DNA of 64,000 bases, taken from the NCBI GenBank assembly GCA_964414585.1, contig CAYPXR010000009.1, positions 23,525 to 87,524 of the forward strand. The letters run 5' to 3'. This document shows positions 8,540 to 17,127 of this stretch, one piece after another. The first letter of the stretch is position 1. The number at the start of each line of letters is the position of its first letter. Below the pieces are notes generated by a model that did not search any database, had not been told where the DNA came from, and saw nothing but the letters and a program-made list of their open reading frames with translations. The DNA comes from DATEMU01 sp964414585 (lineage in GTDB: Bacteria; Planctomycetota; Phycisphaerae; UBA1845; UTPLA1). Made by a program: the position numbers and the translations under genes.

Positions 8540-9358
8540 ATGTATTCACCTCGGATTCCATTGTGTTCATTCATCGCGTCGGTCCCGATCATGATCCTTG
8601 CGACCATCGTCGGCTGCGGGCCGTCCAAACCGGCGGTGCTCTTGGAAACCCCCGCCAACGTCCCGGCGGAGTACAACGGCCGCAGGCTCTATCACACGCC
8701 GCAGGCTTACATCTATGCCCGGAGCGACGAATCCGCGGGCGAGGCCGACCGTTGGGTGCTCGACGTGAAAAAATACATCCAGCGCAATTACCATCGCGAT
8801 CTTGAAAAAGGCGTCGTCATCGTCATGGATCCCTCCGACGTGCCGGTAGCCCAAACCCTGGAAGATCTCTTGATCCTGGAACGCGACCCTTCCATCCAGG
8901 TGACCAAGCCGCGGCATGAGAAGAGTCTCGCCGAAATCCGAAAGAAAATGTCCGCGGAGGGCATTTCCGAGCGGGCATCGGTCCGAGGCTCGACAATCGT
9001 GCTGCCGCGTGGAAAGCGGGAGTCGATGCACCTGCAAATGGGCGCCACCCCGTGGGTCGTGACGGCGCCGTCTCACGAATTGGCGGTGGAATGCGGCGTG
9101 GAAGTCGGCGCCGGGGGCCTGCGAAAAAAGCGTCCGAATTGGAGCGAGGAGCAGTCCCGCAAGGCCGCGTCGATGTTCAAAGACAGCTTTGCCAAGGCGT
9201 TTGAAATGGCGCGGGGCAATCCGGTGTTTATTGCCTGGGTGCAGCGGCAGGGCGATTGGTCGGACGACCAGCGGCGCGGGGCGATTTTGAAATACCTGAA
9301 ACACGTTTTTGCGGCGAACTGGCTGCCGGCGCCCTCGGACGAGGAGTTGGAATGGTGA
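8540..9358 (+). CDS. Putative lipoprotein of unknown function
   Basis: A 272-residue protein with a hydrophobic leader ending in I-V-G-C-G, a lipobox that predicts lipid attachment to Cys after signal peptidase II cleavage. The mature part is mixed alpha/beta and rich in charged residues, with W-V-L-D-V-K-K-Y-I, G-V-V-I-V-M-D-P-S and a Lys/Arg-rich C-terminal half; no known domain is recognised. The ATG at 8540 is preceded by GGGGAG, which decides the start. It ends only three bases from the convergent histidine kinase gene. Confidence 0.72.
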   Translation: MYSPRIPLCSFIASVPIMILATIVGCGPSKPAVLLETPANVPAEYNGRRLYHTPQAYIYARSDESAGEADRWVLDVKKYIQRNYHRDLEKGVVIVMDPSDVPVAQTLEDLLILERDPSIQVTKPRHEKSLAEIRKKMSAEGISERASVRGSTIVLPRGKRESMHLQMGATPWVVTAPSHELAVECGVEVGAGGLRKKRPNWSEEQSRKAASMFKDSFAKAFEMARGNPVFIAWVQRQGDWSDDQRRGAILKYLKHVFAANWLPAPSDEELEW

Positions 9359-9361
9359 GAT

Positions 9362-11293
9362 TCAGGCCGTGACCGGCGGCCGGACCGGCAACGTCAGGCA
9401 AAAGCACGAGTAGTGCGCCCCATTGCGATTGCTTTTTCGGATGGTCAAGTTTCCCCCGAGACATTCCGCCCAATAGCGTGAGAGAGACAGGCCCAGTCCC
9501 ACGCCGCTGGATTTGCGTTGCGGTTCGGCGTTGCCGCGCCGGAAGGGATCGAAAACCGCTTTGCGGAGTCGCGGCGGCACCCCCGCGCCCGCATCGTCGA
9601 CCTCGATCGTGACGCCGCCGACGGCGGGCGACGCCGACAGCCAGACGCGCGGATCGGCCGCATCGGCGCTGTACTTGCAGGCGTTTTCGACGAGGTTTGA
9701 AAGGATTTGGACGACCAACTGGGGGTCGGTTCGCAGGATCAGGTCGCGGGGGCACTGGTTGTCGATGATCAACTGCTTGCCGAATGCGGCGCATTGTTCC
9801 GTCGTGATGGTGACAGTACTCTCCAGCACCGATTGCGGTTGAACGTCCTGGGCGTTCAGACGGGGGCTTTGGTCCCCGACGCGCGAATAGGCGAGGACAT
9901 TTTCGACCAGCCGCGCCAGGCGCTTGGATTCCGTCCCCAGGATTCCCGCGTATTGCCGGCGCTTCTGGCCATCTTCGGACGACATATCGCCCAACAAATC
10001 GCTGTAAAGCTGAAACGACGTCAACGGCGTCCGCAGTTCATGCGTCACCGCGGCGACGAATTGCATCCGCCGCTCGGAATACGAGACATACTTCATCGTT
10101 CCATAAGTGATCGCCAGCAGCGCGAGGATCGTCGCGCCCCACGCGACGGCCAGGCCGCCCTTCAGGCCGGTGGACATCTCGCCCGGCACGCCGATCACGG
10201 GCTCGTTGGGTTCCAATCGGACCGGCAGCCGCTGCATCATTCCGTGCTGAGGACGGTGCTCGACGAATTCATCGATCTTGACGGGGACGACGCGCCCGTT
10301 GGGAAAAATGTCCTTGATTTCTGACTCCAGCACCGCGCGGAGCCGATCCCAGTCGATCAAGGCTCCCTGAAGGGTGCAATAGGGATTGGTCTCCAGGGAG
10401 ACCGATCGGACCAGCGCAAGCTGCTGCCGGGCGTCGAGCGTCAGATCCAGCCAGATGGGCATCATGATGGTTCGCCAAAGCTGCACGCAGGCGCCGCTGG
10501 TCTTTTGCGACGTTTCCGATCCGCCGGCGTCCAGGTTTTCCAGGGCGACGGTCTCCGGCTCGCATTGATACAGGGGGAATCGCTCGCGTTGTAATTGGAG
10601 GAGCTTGGCGCTTCGGCGATAAAAATCCGCGGCGCCGCGAGTGGAGTCGGATTCCCGTCCGGCGACGTCGTCGCGCCCCATGTGTGAACCCGAATTGGAG
10701 GCGCTTTCCCGATTCGGCGGAGTATCGCCGCGGCTGGTGATGTCGGCGGCCAATGCCTCTTCCAGGATGGACAGAAGAGCGACCGGCGTGTAGCGGTCGC
10801 GCAGCGCAGCCAGCCAGTTGGCGGCGGAGGCCTGACGGGCGCGCTCCGCGGCGGGAATCGCCCCCGCGGGCACGGCCGAGCCCACGCCTTTTTCGAGCTG
10901 CGGCGAAATCCAGCCTTCCGTGCCGGACCCTTGAAAGTGAAGCAGGAGCCAGTCAGGGCCCTTCAGATCGCGCAGCGGCGAAGGCACAAGAACCTTGTCG
11001 CTGGCATCGGAACCGTCGATTCGATCGCGCGCGCCGGCCGGGACGTAGTAGGCGTGGAAATGATCGTAGGGCCGCGTCCATTCCTGGTCGAGAACCGGCG
11101 CGACCAGCGACTCCATCCGATTGAGCGCCCGTTCCAGGCGCGCGTCGTCGGCCTTTTCCCGTGCCGCCTGCGCTTCAAGTTGATCCAACCGGATCGCGGA
11201 CCGTGTCGCCCACGCCAATCCGCCCATGACGAGTGTCCAGATCAACCCGAGGGCCACCGCCGCGTGACGTCGCGTCGTGCGCGGAAGGATCAT
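9362..11293 (-). CDS. Sensor histidine kinase with large extracytoplasmic region
   Basis: A 643-residue two-component sensor. A first transmembrane helix lies near residues 11-30 and a second (A-W-G-A-T-I-L-A-L-L-A-I-T-Y) near 383-405. They enclose an unusually large sensing region of roughly 350 residues that matches no domain I recognise. The cytosolic part has the H box F-V-A-A-V-T-H-E-L-R-T-P, then the ATPase N box (N-L-V-E-N-A-C-K-Y-S), G1 (D-D-A-G-A-G-V), F box (F-D-P-F-R-R-G) and G2 (G-V-G-L-G-L-S). It autophosphorylates and passes phosphate to the response regulator just upstream, with which it overlaps by four bases (ATGA), so the two are translated together. Confidence 0.93.
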   Translation of the reverse strand: MILPRTTRRHAAVALGLIWTLVMGGLAWATRSAIRLDQLEAQAAREKADDARLERALNRMESLVAPVLDQEWTRPYDHFHAYYVPAGARDRIDGSDASDKVLVPSPLRDLKGPDWLLLHFQGSGTEGWISPQLEKGVGSAVPAGAIPAAERARQASAANWLAALRDRYTPVALLSILEEALAADITSRGDTPPNRESASNSGSHMGRDDVAGRESDSTRGAADFYRRSAKLLQLQRERFPLYQCEPETVALENLDAGGSETSQKTSGACVQLWRTIMMPIWLDLTLDARQQLALVRSVSLETNPYCTLQGALIDWDRLRAVLESEIKDIFPNGRVVPVKIDEFVEHRPQHGMMQRLPVRLEPNEPVIGVPGEMSTGLKGGLAVAWGATILALLAITYGTMKYVSYSERRMQFVAAVTHELRTPLTSFQLYSDLLGDMSSEDGQKRRQYAGILGTESKRLARLVENVLAYSRVGDQSPRLNAQDVQPQSVLESTVTITTEQCAAFGKQLIIDNQCPRDLILRTDPQLVVQILSNLVENACKYSADAADPRVWLSASPAVGGVTIEVDDAGAGVPPRLRKAVFDPFRRGNAEPQRKSSGVGLGLSLSRYWAECLGGNLTIRKSNRNGAHYSCFCLTLPVRPPVTA

Positions 11294-12036
11294 GACGCGC
11301 CTCCGCGCGGCTCGGTCGGCTCCGACGCCTCCACCTGCAATTCGGCGCCGAGCATGTAGCCCATGCCGCGGACCGTCACGATGTATCGCTCGCCGTCATC
11401 GCTGGTCGCGGCCGACAGTTTGGCCCGAAGCCGGGCGACGTGCATGTCGATGGTGCGGGTCTCGACGCCTCCGCCGACGCCCCAGACTCTCGAAAGCAAT
11501 TCTTCCCGGGAGATGGCGCGACCCGCGTTGGCCGCGAGATGGGTCAGGATCGAGCATTCCGTTTCGGAGAGGGCCTGCCGCTCTCCCCGGCCCGCCTGAA
11601 ATTCTCGCCGCGCCAGATCCACCGTCAGCTTGCCGTCCCGAAGCCGCTGGACGGCGGTCGGCCGTTCGGGACTGCGCCGGAGCACGGCTTCGACTCTGGC
11701 GAGCAGTTCGCGCGCCGAAAATGGCTTGACCACGTAATCGTCCGCGCCGGCCTTGAGTCCGGCGACGCGCTCCTCCTCCGTTCCGCGGGCGGTCAGAATG
11801 ATGACCGGCAATGTGGGATGCGTCGTCCGCAGTTTCTTCAGGACATCCATTCCGTCGAGTTTGGGAAGGAGCAAGTCGAGCAGGACCAGTCGGACGTCCG
11901 GGCGGCGGGCGGCGGCGAGTCCGGCCTCTCCGTCGGCGGCCTCGACCGGCTGAAAGCCTGCGCTGCGCAGGACCTCGACGATGCCCTGACGGATGGGCTT
12001 TTCATCTTCAACCACAATAATCGGTCCGAGCGCCAA
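11290..12036 (-). CDS. OmpR/PhoB-family response regulator
   Basis: A 248-residue regulator. The receiver domain has the acidic pair E10/D11, the phospho-acceptor D54 in V-L-L-D, a T/S position in L-T-A-R and K104 in V-V-K-P-F. The C-terminal winged-helix DNA-binding domain shows L-S-E-T-E-C-S-I-L, R-A-I-S-R-E-E-L, V-D/I-D-M-H-V-A-R-L-R and G-M-G-Y-M-L, typical of OmpR/PhoB. It is the first gene of the pair with the histidine kinase. The start is TTG at 12036, supported by AAGGTGA six bases upstream. The target genes cannot be told from the window. Confidence 0.94.
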   Translation of the reverse strand: MALGPIIVVEDEKPIRQGIVEVLRSAGFQPVEAADGEAGLAAARRPDVRLVLLDLLLPKLDGMDVLKKLRTTHPTLPVIILTARGTEEERVAGLKAGADDYVVKPFSARELLARVEAVLRRSPERPTAVQRLRDGKLTVDLARREFQAGRGERQALSETECSILTHLAANAGRAISREELLSRVWGVGGGVETRTIDMHVARLRAKLSAATSDDGERYIVTVRGMGYMLGAELQVEASEPTEPRGGAS

Positions 12037-12234
12037 GCGGTGTCACCTTGCCCGTGAGATGGTTAATGATGTTCTATCGCCCGTATTATAGCGGAGATCG
12101 GAGGGAGATGAGGATCGTCGAAGCGGCCCGCCGGGCCGGCGCTCCTCCGTTTGACAGGCGGGTTCTCGTCCGCATAATCGGGCCTTGGCCTCGCGGAAGG
12201 ACCCGCGGTCGGATCGGGGGGTGGTTTGAAGAAT

Positions 12235-13299
12235 ATGGCCTATCGACTCGCCCAGCTCGTCGACATCCTCGCCAAGTATCAGATGCCCTGCGAAATCGTG
12301 GGCAGCGGCGATCGCCAGATCGTCGGCGTGGCGACGCTCGAAGAGGCCGGCCCCGACGACATCAGCTTTCTCTCCAACGTCAAGTATGAAAAGGCCCTTC
12401 AGACGACCCGCGCCGGGGCGGTCATCGTCTCCAGAGAGCAGGCCATTCCCGACGGCATGACGGCGCTCCGCACGGCCGATCCCTATGCCGCCGTGACGGC
12501 CGTCATGGTCCACGTTCACGGTTTTCGCAAGCATTCGCAGACCGGCGTGGACGCACGGGCGATGATCGATCCCTCGGCGAAGATCGGTCCCGGTGCGAAC
12601 ATCCATCATCAGGTGACCATCGCCGCCGACGTTCAGATCGGCAAGAACGCCAATATTTATCCCGGTTGTTACATCGCCCGTGGCTGCCGCATCGGCGATG
12701 ACTGCCTGCTCTATCCGAACGTGGTGATCTACGACGACAGCATTCTCGGCCATCGCGTCACGATCCACGCCGGTTCCGTAATCGGCGAGGACGGTCTGGG
12801 CTACGCGCCTTATCAGGGCCGATGGCACAAGATTCCGCAGATCGGCATCGTCGAGATCGGCGATGACGTGGAAATCGGCGCCAACTGTTCGATCGATCGC
12901 GCAACCCTCGGGCGAACGGTCGTCGCCGCCGGAACGAAATTCAGCAACCTGATCGCCATCGGCCACGGCGCGAAGATCGGGCGCGACTGCATGCTCGTCG
13001 CACAGGTCGGCATCGCCGGCTCCGTCGTCGTCGGCAACCATGTCACGATGGCCGGCAAAGCCGGCGTCGCCGGTCACCTCACGATCGGAGACAACGCCCA
13101 GCTCGGAGCGATGTGCGGCGTGATGAACGACATTCCCGCCGACACGTCGGTCGCCGGAGCGCCGGCGATTCCGCTCAAGGACGCGTTGCGGTCGTTTGCG
13201 TACACGGCCCGGCTGCCGGAGATGGCCAAGCAGATCAAGGAACTCGAGGCCCAGGTGGCGGCCCTGCAAAAGGCGCTGGATGTCCGCGCAGCCCGATGA
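12235..13299 (+). CDS. lpxD: UDP-3-O-acylglucosamine N-acyltransferase
   Basis: LpxD adds the second, N-linked acyl chain to UDP-glucosamine in lipid A synthesis. The N-terminal uridine-binding domain (V-G-V-A-T-L-E-E-A-G-P-D-D-I-S-F) is followed by about ten hexapeptide repeats of the left-handed beta helix, then G-H-G-A-K-I-G-R-D with the catalytic-region His, and a C-terminal helix (E-M-A-K-Q-I-K-E-L-E) that caps the trimer. The length of 354 residues is normal. The ATG at 12235 aligns with known LpxD starts; a TTG nine bases earlier is possible. The 3' end overlaps the downstream glycosyltransferase by 20 bases. Together with lpxA at 23.8 kb it indicates an outer membrane with lipid A. 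Confidence 0.94.
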   Translation: MAYRLAQLVDILAKYQMPCEIVGSGDRQIVGVATLEEAGPDDISFLSNVKYEKALQTTRAGAVIVSREQAIPDGMTALRTADPYAAVTAVMVHVHGFRKHSQTGVDARAMIDPSAKIGPGANIHHQVTIAADVQIGKNANIYPGCYIARGCRIGDDCLLYPNVVIYDDSILGHRVTIHAGSVIGEDGLGYAPYQGRWHKIPQIGIVEIGDDVEIGANCSIDRATLGRTVVAAGTKFSNLIAIGHGAKIGRDCMLVAQVGIAGSVVVGNHVTMAGKAGVAGHLTIGDNAQLGAMCGVMNDIPADTSVAGAPAIPLKDALRSFAYTARLPEMAKQIKELEAQVAALQKALDVRAAR

Positions 13300-14659
13300 T
13301 CCGCCGACCATCGTGCCGGCGGTCCACGCGAGCCGTCGTTGGCTGATTCCCGTCGTCGTAGTGGCGCTGGCGACCCACACGCTGGTTTATTTTTTCTTCA
13401 ATTTCGAGCCCTCCACCGATGGAAGAGAATATCTTGCGTTGGGCACGACGCTTTCTGATGAGGGCGTTCTCCGTTTGCCGACGGGCGAATGCGCAAAACG
13501 AATGCCGCTCTATCCCGCGCTCATCGCCGTCGTCGACCGATGGCAGGGGCGGAGGATGCTTCTCAATGCCGTCGTCGAGATTCAAACGCTGCTCTCCCTG
13601 CTTTCGACGATTCTGATCGCACTGATCGCGCGGGGACTCTCGGATGATCGCGGGGCGCTGGTGGCGGGTCTAATCGCCGCGCTCTACGCGCCCTTTCGAT
13701 ATCTCCAGGCCCTTATCCTCTGCGAAACACTGGTCATCGCATTGCTGTTCGGGGCCTTGCTGCTCTACCTTCGGTCGCTTGACGCCCGTCGAAACGGCGC
13801 TCGCTGGTGGCGATGGGCCGGAACCTCCACCTTGCTGGGCCTGGCCGTGCTGACGCGCGCGGATGCCGGAGTCTTCGCGGTCCCGTTCGCGATACACGCC
13901 GCGTGTCGAACCGGATGGCCGGGTCCCCGAATGTTGCGCGCCGGCGTTCTTCTCGTCGGAGTTTTTCTTGCCGCGTTGAGTTGGGGATATCGAAACAGCC
14001 GCGTGGTCGGCGAGTGGACGCTCTCGACGACCGGCGGTCTCAATTTTTATCTCGGCAACAACCCCGATTACGCCGCGAGTCCCGGACTGAACAAGTCGGA
14101 CTATGGCATTGCCGACCGGCTTCGACGGGAAGAGGGGCTGACCGAAGTTCAGGCCGACCGGCGACTCTGGGCGATGGCGCAAACCTTCATCGCTGCGCAC
14201 CCTGGCGAGACGTTCGTTAATCTTTTTCGGAAACTCCGCGTCTGGCTGGGTTCGAGCATTACCTGGTCCGCGCCGGGAACGCTGTTGGTCGTCATCTGGA
14301 CCCTGGTTCTGTCTGCCCGTGCATCGCCGCGTCGGTTCACCTGGCTGGCCGCCGCGATGTTCATGTCCATTCTTTGGCTCGCGGTCCTTTGGCGCGTCCA
14401 GCGTCCCTGGACACAGCCGGCCTTCGTGGTGCCGCTGGGGTTGATCGGCTTCTTCGTGTTCAACGACCGGCATCGAGTCCGCGGGCTGCTGATCGGCTTG
14501 TTTGCCGCGCAGTTGATGGTCGCCATCGTCTTTATTCCGCTGGAGCGATTACGCTGGACGGTGGACGGCATTCTCATCATCGCGATCGGCGCGGCCGTTG
14601 CGCGAATTTGCGAATATTTCAGCGTTCGATCCGTACATTCGGAGCGGTCTTTGTTTTGA
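13280..14659 (+). CDS. GT-C family membrane glycosyltransferase (ArnT/PMT-like)
   Basis: A 459-residue polytopic membrane protein with about ten hydrophobic helices. The first lumenal loop carries T-D-G-R-E-Y and later M-P-L-Y-P, matching the acidic first-loop and periplasmic motifs of GT39/GT83 dolichyl- or undecaprenyl-phosphate sugar transferases. Such enzymes move a lipid-linked sugar onto lipid A or a protein on the periplasmic face. The 20-base overlap with lpxD suggests co-translation and a lipid A or LPS target, which is inference. ATG 13280 was chosen because upstream codons are an out-of-frame shadow of lpxD. Confidence 0.75.
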   Translation: MSAQPDDPPTIVPAVHASRRWLIPVVVVALATHTLVYFFFNFEPSTDGREYLALGTTLSDEGVLRLPTGECAKRMPLYPALIAVVDRWQGRRMLLNAVVEIQTLLSLLSTILIALIARGLSDDRGALVAGLIAALYAPFRYLQALILCETLVIALLFGALLLYLRSLDARRNGARWWRWAGTSTLLGLAVLTRADAGVFAVPFAIHAACRTGWPGPRMLRAGVLLVGVFLAALSWGYRNSRVVGEWTLSTTGGLNFYLGNNPDYAASPGLNKSDYGIADRLRREEGLTEVQADRRLWAMAQTFIAAHPGETFVNLFRKLRVWLGSSITWSAPGTLLVVIWTLVLSARASPRRFTWLAAAMFMSILWLAVLWRVQRPWTQPAFVVPLGLIGFFVFNDRHRVRGLLIGLFAAQLMVAIVFIPLERLRWTVDGILIIAIGAAVARICEYFSVRSVHSERSLF

Positions 14660-14706
14660 TCTTTCGCGTTTTCGGCTTAAAGAGGTTTCCCTTGTATCAT
14701 GCCATC

Positions 14707-14801
14707 GGGAGCGTCCGGGTTCCTGGTGGGCCCCGCGGTCTTCAAAGCCGTTGAGGCGGCGCTTTGCGTCGTCTGGTGGGTTCGATTCCCATCCGCTCCC
14801 G
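14707..14801 (+). tRNA. selC: tRNA-Sec (anticodon TCA), selenocysteine
   Basis: A 95-base tRNA for selenocysteine. The acceptor stem pairs GGGAGCG with CGCTCCC, followed by discriminator G at 14801; the eighth pair expected in bacterial tRNA-Sec would be a T-C mismatch. The anticodon loop CTTCAAA (14740-14746) carries TCA at 14742-14744, closed by a stem at 14735-14739/14747-14751. An extra-long variable arm forms about eight pairs (14754-14761 with 14767-14774). The T arm is GTGGG-TTCGATT-CCCAT. No CCA end is encoded. A TATCAT box at 14695-14700 may be its -10 element. It implies UGA recoding in this organism, though no selA, selB, selD or selenoprotein gene was seen here. Confidence 0.93.
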
Positions 14802-14855
14802 TCAAACGCGACCGCGCTTCCTGCGACCACATCTTGATCATTTGTCCGGAGGCCG

Positions 14856-14876
14856 CCCTTCGCCCCGGGCGAAGGG
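14856..14876 (+). terminator. Hairpin downstream of tRNA-Sec
   Basis: CCCTTCGC (14856-14863) pairs perfectly with GCGAAGGG (14869-14876) around a five-base loop. It could end the tRNA-Sec transcript, but no T tract follows, so it may be only a stem-loop. Confidence 0.35.
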
Positions 14877-14976
14877 GTACAATGGCGGCTTGAGGTCGGA
14901 CCATCATGAAGCTCCGGCGCGGACAGCCTACGCATCAGATCAGTGCCTGCCGACCATTGCCACCGTATGAAGGCCC

Positions 14977-17070
14977 ATGAACCACTGGCGATTAGTACGA
15001 CCCGGGCCGATTCTTTTTCTCGGCACCGCCGTCCTGTTGGTGCTGTCCTTGGCCTCCATGCGCTGCGATACGCTCTCGCTACTCTTGACGCCGATCCCGG
15101 CCTGCGATGACCCGGCGATTTGTTCCTTGTTGGCGCCCGCGCCGGTGCAGCCGATGGGATTTTACGATTACTTCGGCTCGCTCAAGAGTCCCGATGAGGC
15201 TCGATCCATCGTCGTCGCCGCCGGACTCGATCCCAATCGACCCGAAAGTTTTTCCCGTTTCGGGCTCATTCAGATCACGGAAAAACTGATCTCCGACGGG
15301 CGGGACCGTTTCTTCAATCAATTGCTGGGAGACCCGGCCTCTATCGGACAGATTTTTGCGGAGACCAATCAGCTCTTCGCGATCACGCTCGACTCGCTCG
15401 CGCCGGTCGATCCCGCGAAAGACCCCGACGGCATCCTCGCGTTTCGGCGGCAGACCCTGCTGACGTTGCTGCTGCGGCCGCGCGTTGCGGAGACCAACCT
15501 GAAAATCCGGGCGGATCGAGACCTGCGACTGGGCTCCACTGTCTTCCCGGCCGGCTCGGAAGTCAGCACGGGAATGGATATTGCCGTGGGCGAAACCGGG
15601 CCTGTGGGATTACAAAGCGGGGGCATCAGCTGCGCGGCCTGCCATGCTTCGGTGGATCCTGCATCGGGGCAGACGGTCACGGGGAGAGCCAATGCCGACC
15701 TGAACATCGGTCTGTTCCTCGCGCTCTCTTCGAACACGACGTCCTCCTTTCTGCGATTCAACAAGAATCAGATTGACCCGTTCGACCCGCGCTTCCCCAG
15801 GACTGGGCGGCGGATCATCGACAGCGACGGTCATACCGTCCAACTGCCGGATCCGGTCGCCTTCGAGACGGCCGTCGACGATCTGGTGCTCACGATTCCT
15901 CCGGGCGGCTTCGACGCGGCAGCCGATGCGACGACCGCCGTCAGCAAGATTCCCGACTGCTTTGTTTTTGGCGAAGGCGGCATGGGCTGGGACGGGGGCT
16001 TTCAGATCGGCCCGTTCGGCGGTGTCACCGCCATCACCAGCGCGGTGCACGCGTTTGAAATCAACTTTCTTTCTCCGGCGACGGTCAGTCGCCTCGTGGC
16101 CGATCTCGACCCGGAGATTTATCTCGGCCTCGTTTTGCAGAATGCCGGCGATCCGGCGCTGCGACTGCCGGACGATGTCAAGCCGTCAGAGTGGCTGCAC
16201 CAGAATTTCCCGGATGCGGAGCGCGGCGTGCTTCTGGAACTTCCCGACTATCCCAATCCTTCCCTCTTCTCGCTCAATGGCCTCGTCTTCAGCCCGCCCA
16301 ATGAGACGTTCTTGTACTCCGCCTTGGCGCTGTCCGCGTTTCAGCAGAGCTTGACCGTCCCTTCGAACACGTCGCTGGAGAATCAGCTCAACCTTCATCG
16401 CGGAGCGGTGCTTCGCGGCGCCGAAGTATTCCACGCCGCAAACTGCGACGCCTGCCACGCGCCGCCGTACTTTACCAATGGCAAAATCATTCCTTACGAC
16501 GAGATCAGGACCAGCCCGAAGCGGGCAAAGAACCGGCGCATTTATGACGGCCGACTGGTGGAAGCAAGGGTGCCCGGCTTCGACCAGCCGGTGCCGCTGC
16601 CGGCCGATCCGAATCTGCTGGTCCTCCCCCCGGATCCCGGCGCATCAAGCAACCTGCTACTTCCGCCAGGGCTGGACAATCCCAACGGCGGCTACAAGGT
16701 GACCGGCCTATTGGGGACCTATTTCAAGGCGCCGTACCTGCATGACGGAAGCGTGGCGTCGACGGCGGAAGCGATTCGTGTTCTTCCGGATGGGAGTTAT
16801 GTCGTCGACGATCCCGGCGGTATCGGTATTCCGGGCACGAGCATGGCCGGGCGAACGATCGACGCGGGCAATTCGCTTCGTGTGCTGCTGGACCGGGACC
16901 TTCGCCGGATCTTGATGGACAACAACGCCGCCGACCCCTCACTGGTGACTGTCGGCGTCGAAGGCGGAGGCCACGAGTTCTACGTCGACCCCGCAAGCGG
17001 GAATACCTATCAGCAGCAGACGGATCTCATCGCATTCCTCCTGGCGCTGGATGACAATCCCGGGCAGTGA
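14977..17070 (+). CDS. Di-haem cytochrome c peroxidase-like exported protein
   Basis: A 697-residue protein with an N-terminal hydrophobic leader (residues 10-27). It has two c-type haem sites, C-A-A-C-H (about residue 220) and C-D-A-C-H (about residue 491), each with the Cys-Cys-His needed for covalent haem. The C-terminal part resembles the peroxidase-domain family of di-haem proteins (MauG/CcpA-like): Y-F-K-A-P-Y-L-H-D-G-S follows the second haem, and its Tyr/His surroundings are typical. It is much longer than standard cytochrome c peroxidases (about 330-350 residues), with an insert between the haems. Likely periplasmic; substrate unknown. GAAGG lies six bases before the ATG. Confidence 0.8.
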   Translation: MNHWRLVRPGPILFLGTAVLLVLSLASMRCDTLSLLLTPIPACDDPAICSLLAPAPVQPMGFYDYFGSLKSPDEARSIVVAAGLDPNRPESFSRFGLIQITEKLISDGRDRFFNQLLGDPASIGQIFAETNQLFAITLDSLAPVDPAKDPDGILAFRRQTLLTLLLRPRVAETNLKIRADRDLRLGSTVFPAGSEVSTGMDIAVGETGPVGLQSGGISCAACHASVDPASGQTVTGRANADLNIGLFLALSSNTTSSFLRFNKNQIDPFDPRFPRTGRRIIDSDGHTVQLPDPVAFETAVDDLVLTIPPGGFDAAADATTAVSKIPDCFVFGEGGMGWDGGFQIGPFGGVTAITSAVHAFEINFLSPATVSRLVADLDPEIYLGLVLQNAGDPALRLPDDVKPSEWLHQNFPDAERGVLLELPDYPNPSLFSLNGLVFSPPNETFLYSALALSAFQQSLTVPSNTSLENQLNLHRGAVLRGAEVFHAANCDACHAPPYFTNGKIIPYDEIRTSPKRAKNRRIYDGRLVEARVPGFDQPVPLPADPNLLVLPPDPGASSNLLLPPGLDNPNGGYKVTGLLGTYFKAPYLHDGSVASTAEAIRVLPDGSYVVDDPGGIGIPGTSMAGRTIDAGNSLRVLLDRDLRRILMDNNAADPSLVTVGVEGGGHEFYVDPASGNTYQQQTDLIAFLLALDDNPGQ

Positions 17071-17127
17071 CGACGATCGTGGGCTGCGCATCGGTCGAGT
17101 CTGATTCCCGTTGGCTCCCGTCCGTCT

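Noticed and set aside
12043..13380. Minus-strand open frame opposite lpxD
   Set aside because: Its period follows the hexapeptide repeats of lpxD and it has no motif of its own.
14660..17070. A selenoprotein gene near tRNA-Sec
   Set aside because: Neighbouring genes use TGA only as stop and no in-frame TGA with matching sequence on both sides was recognised.
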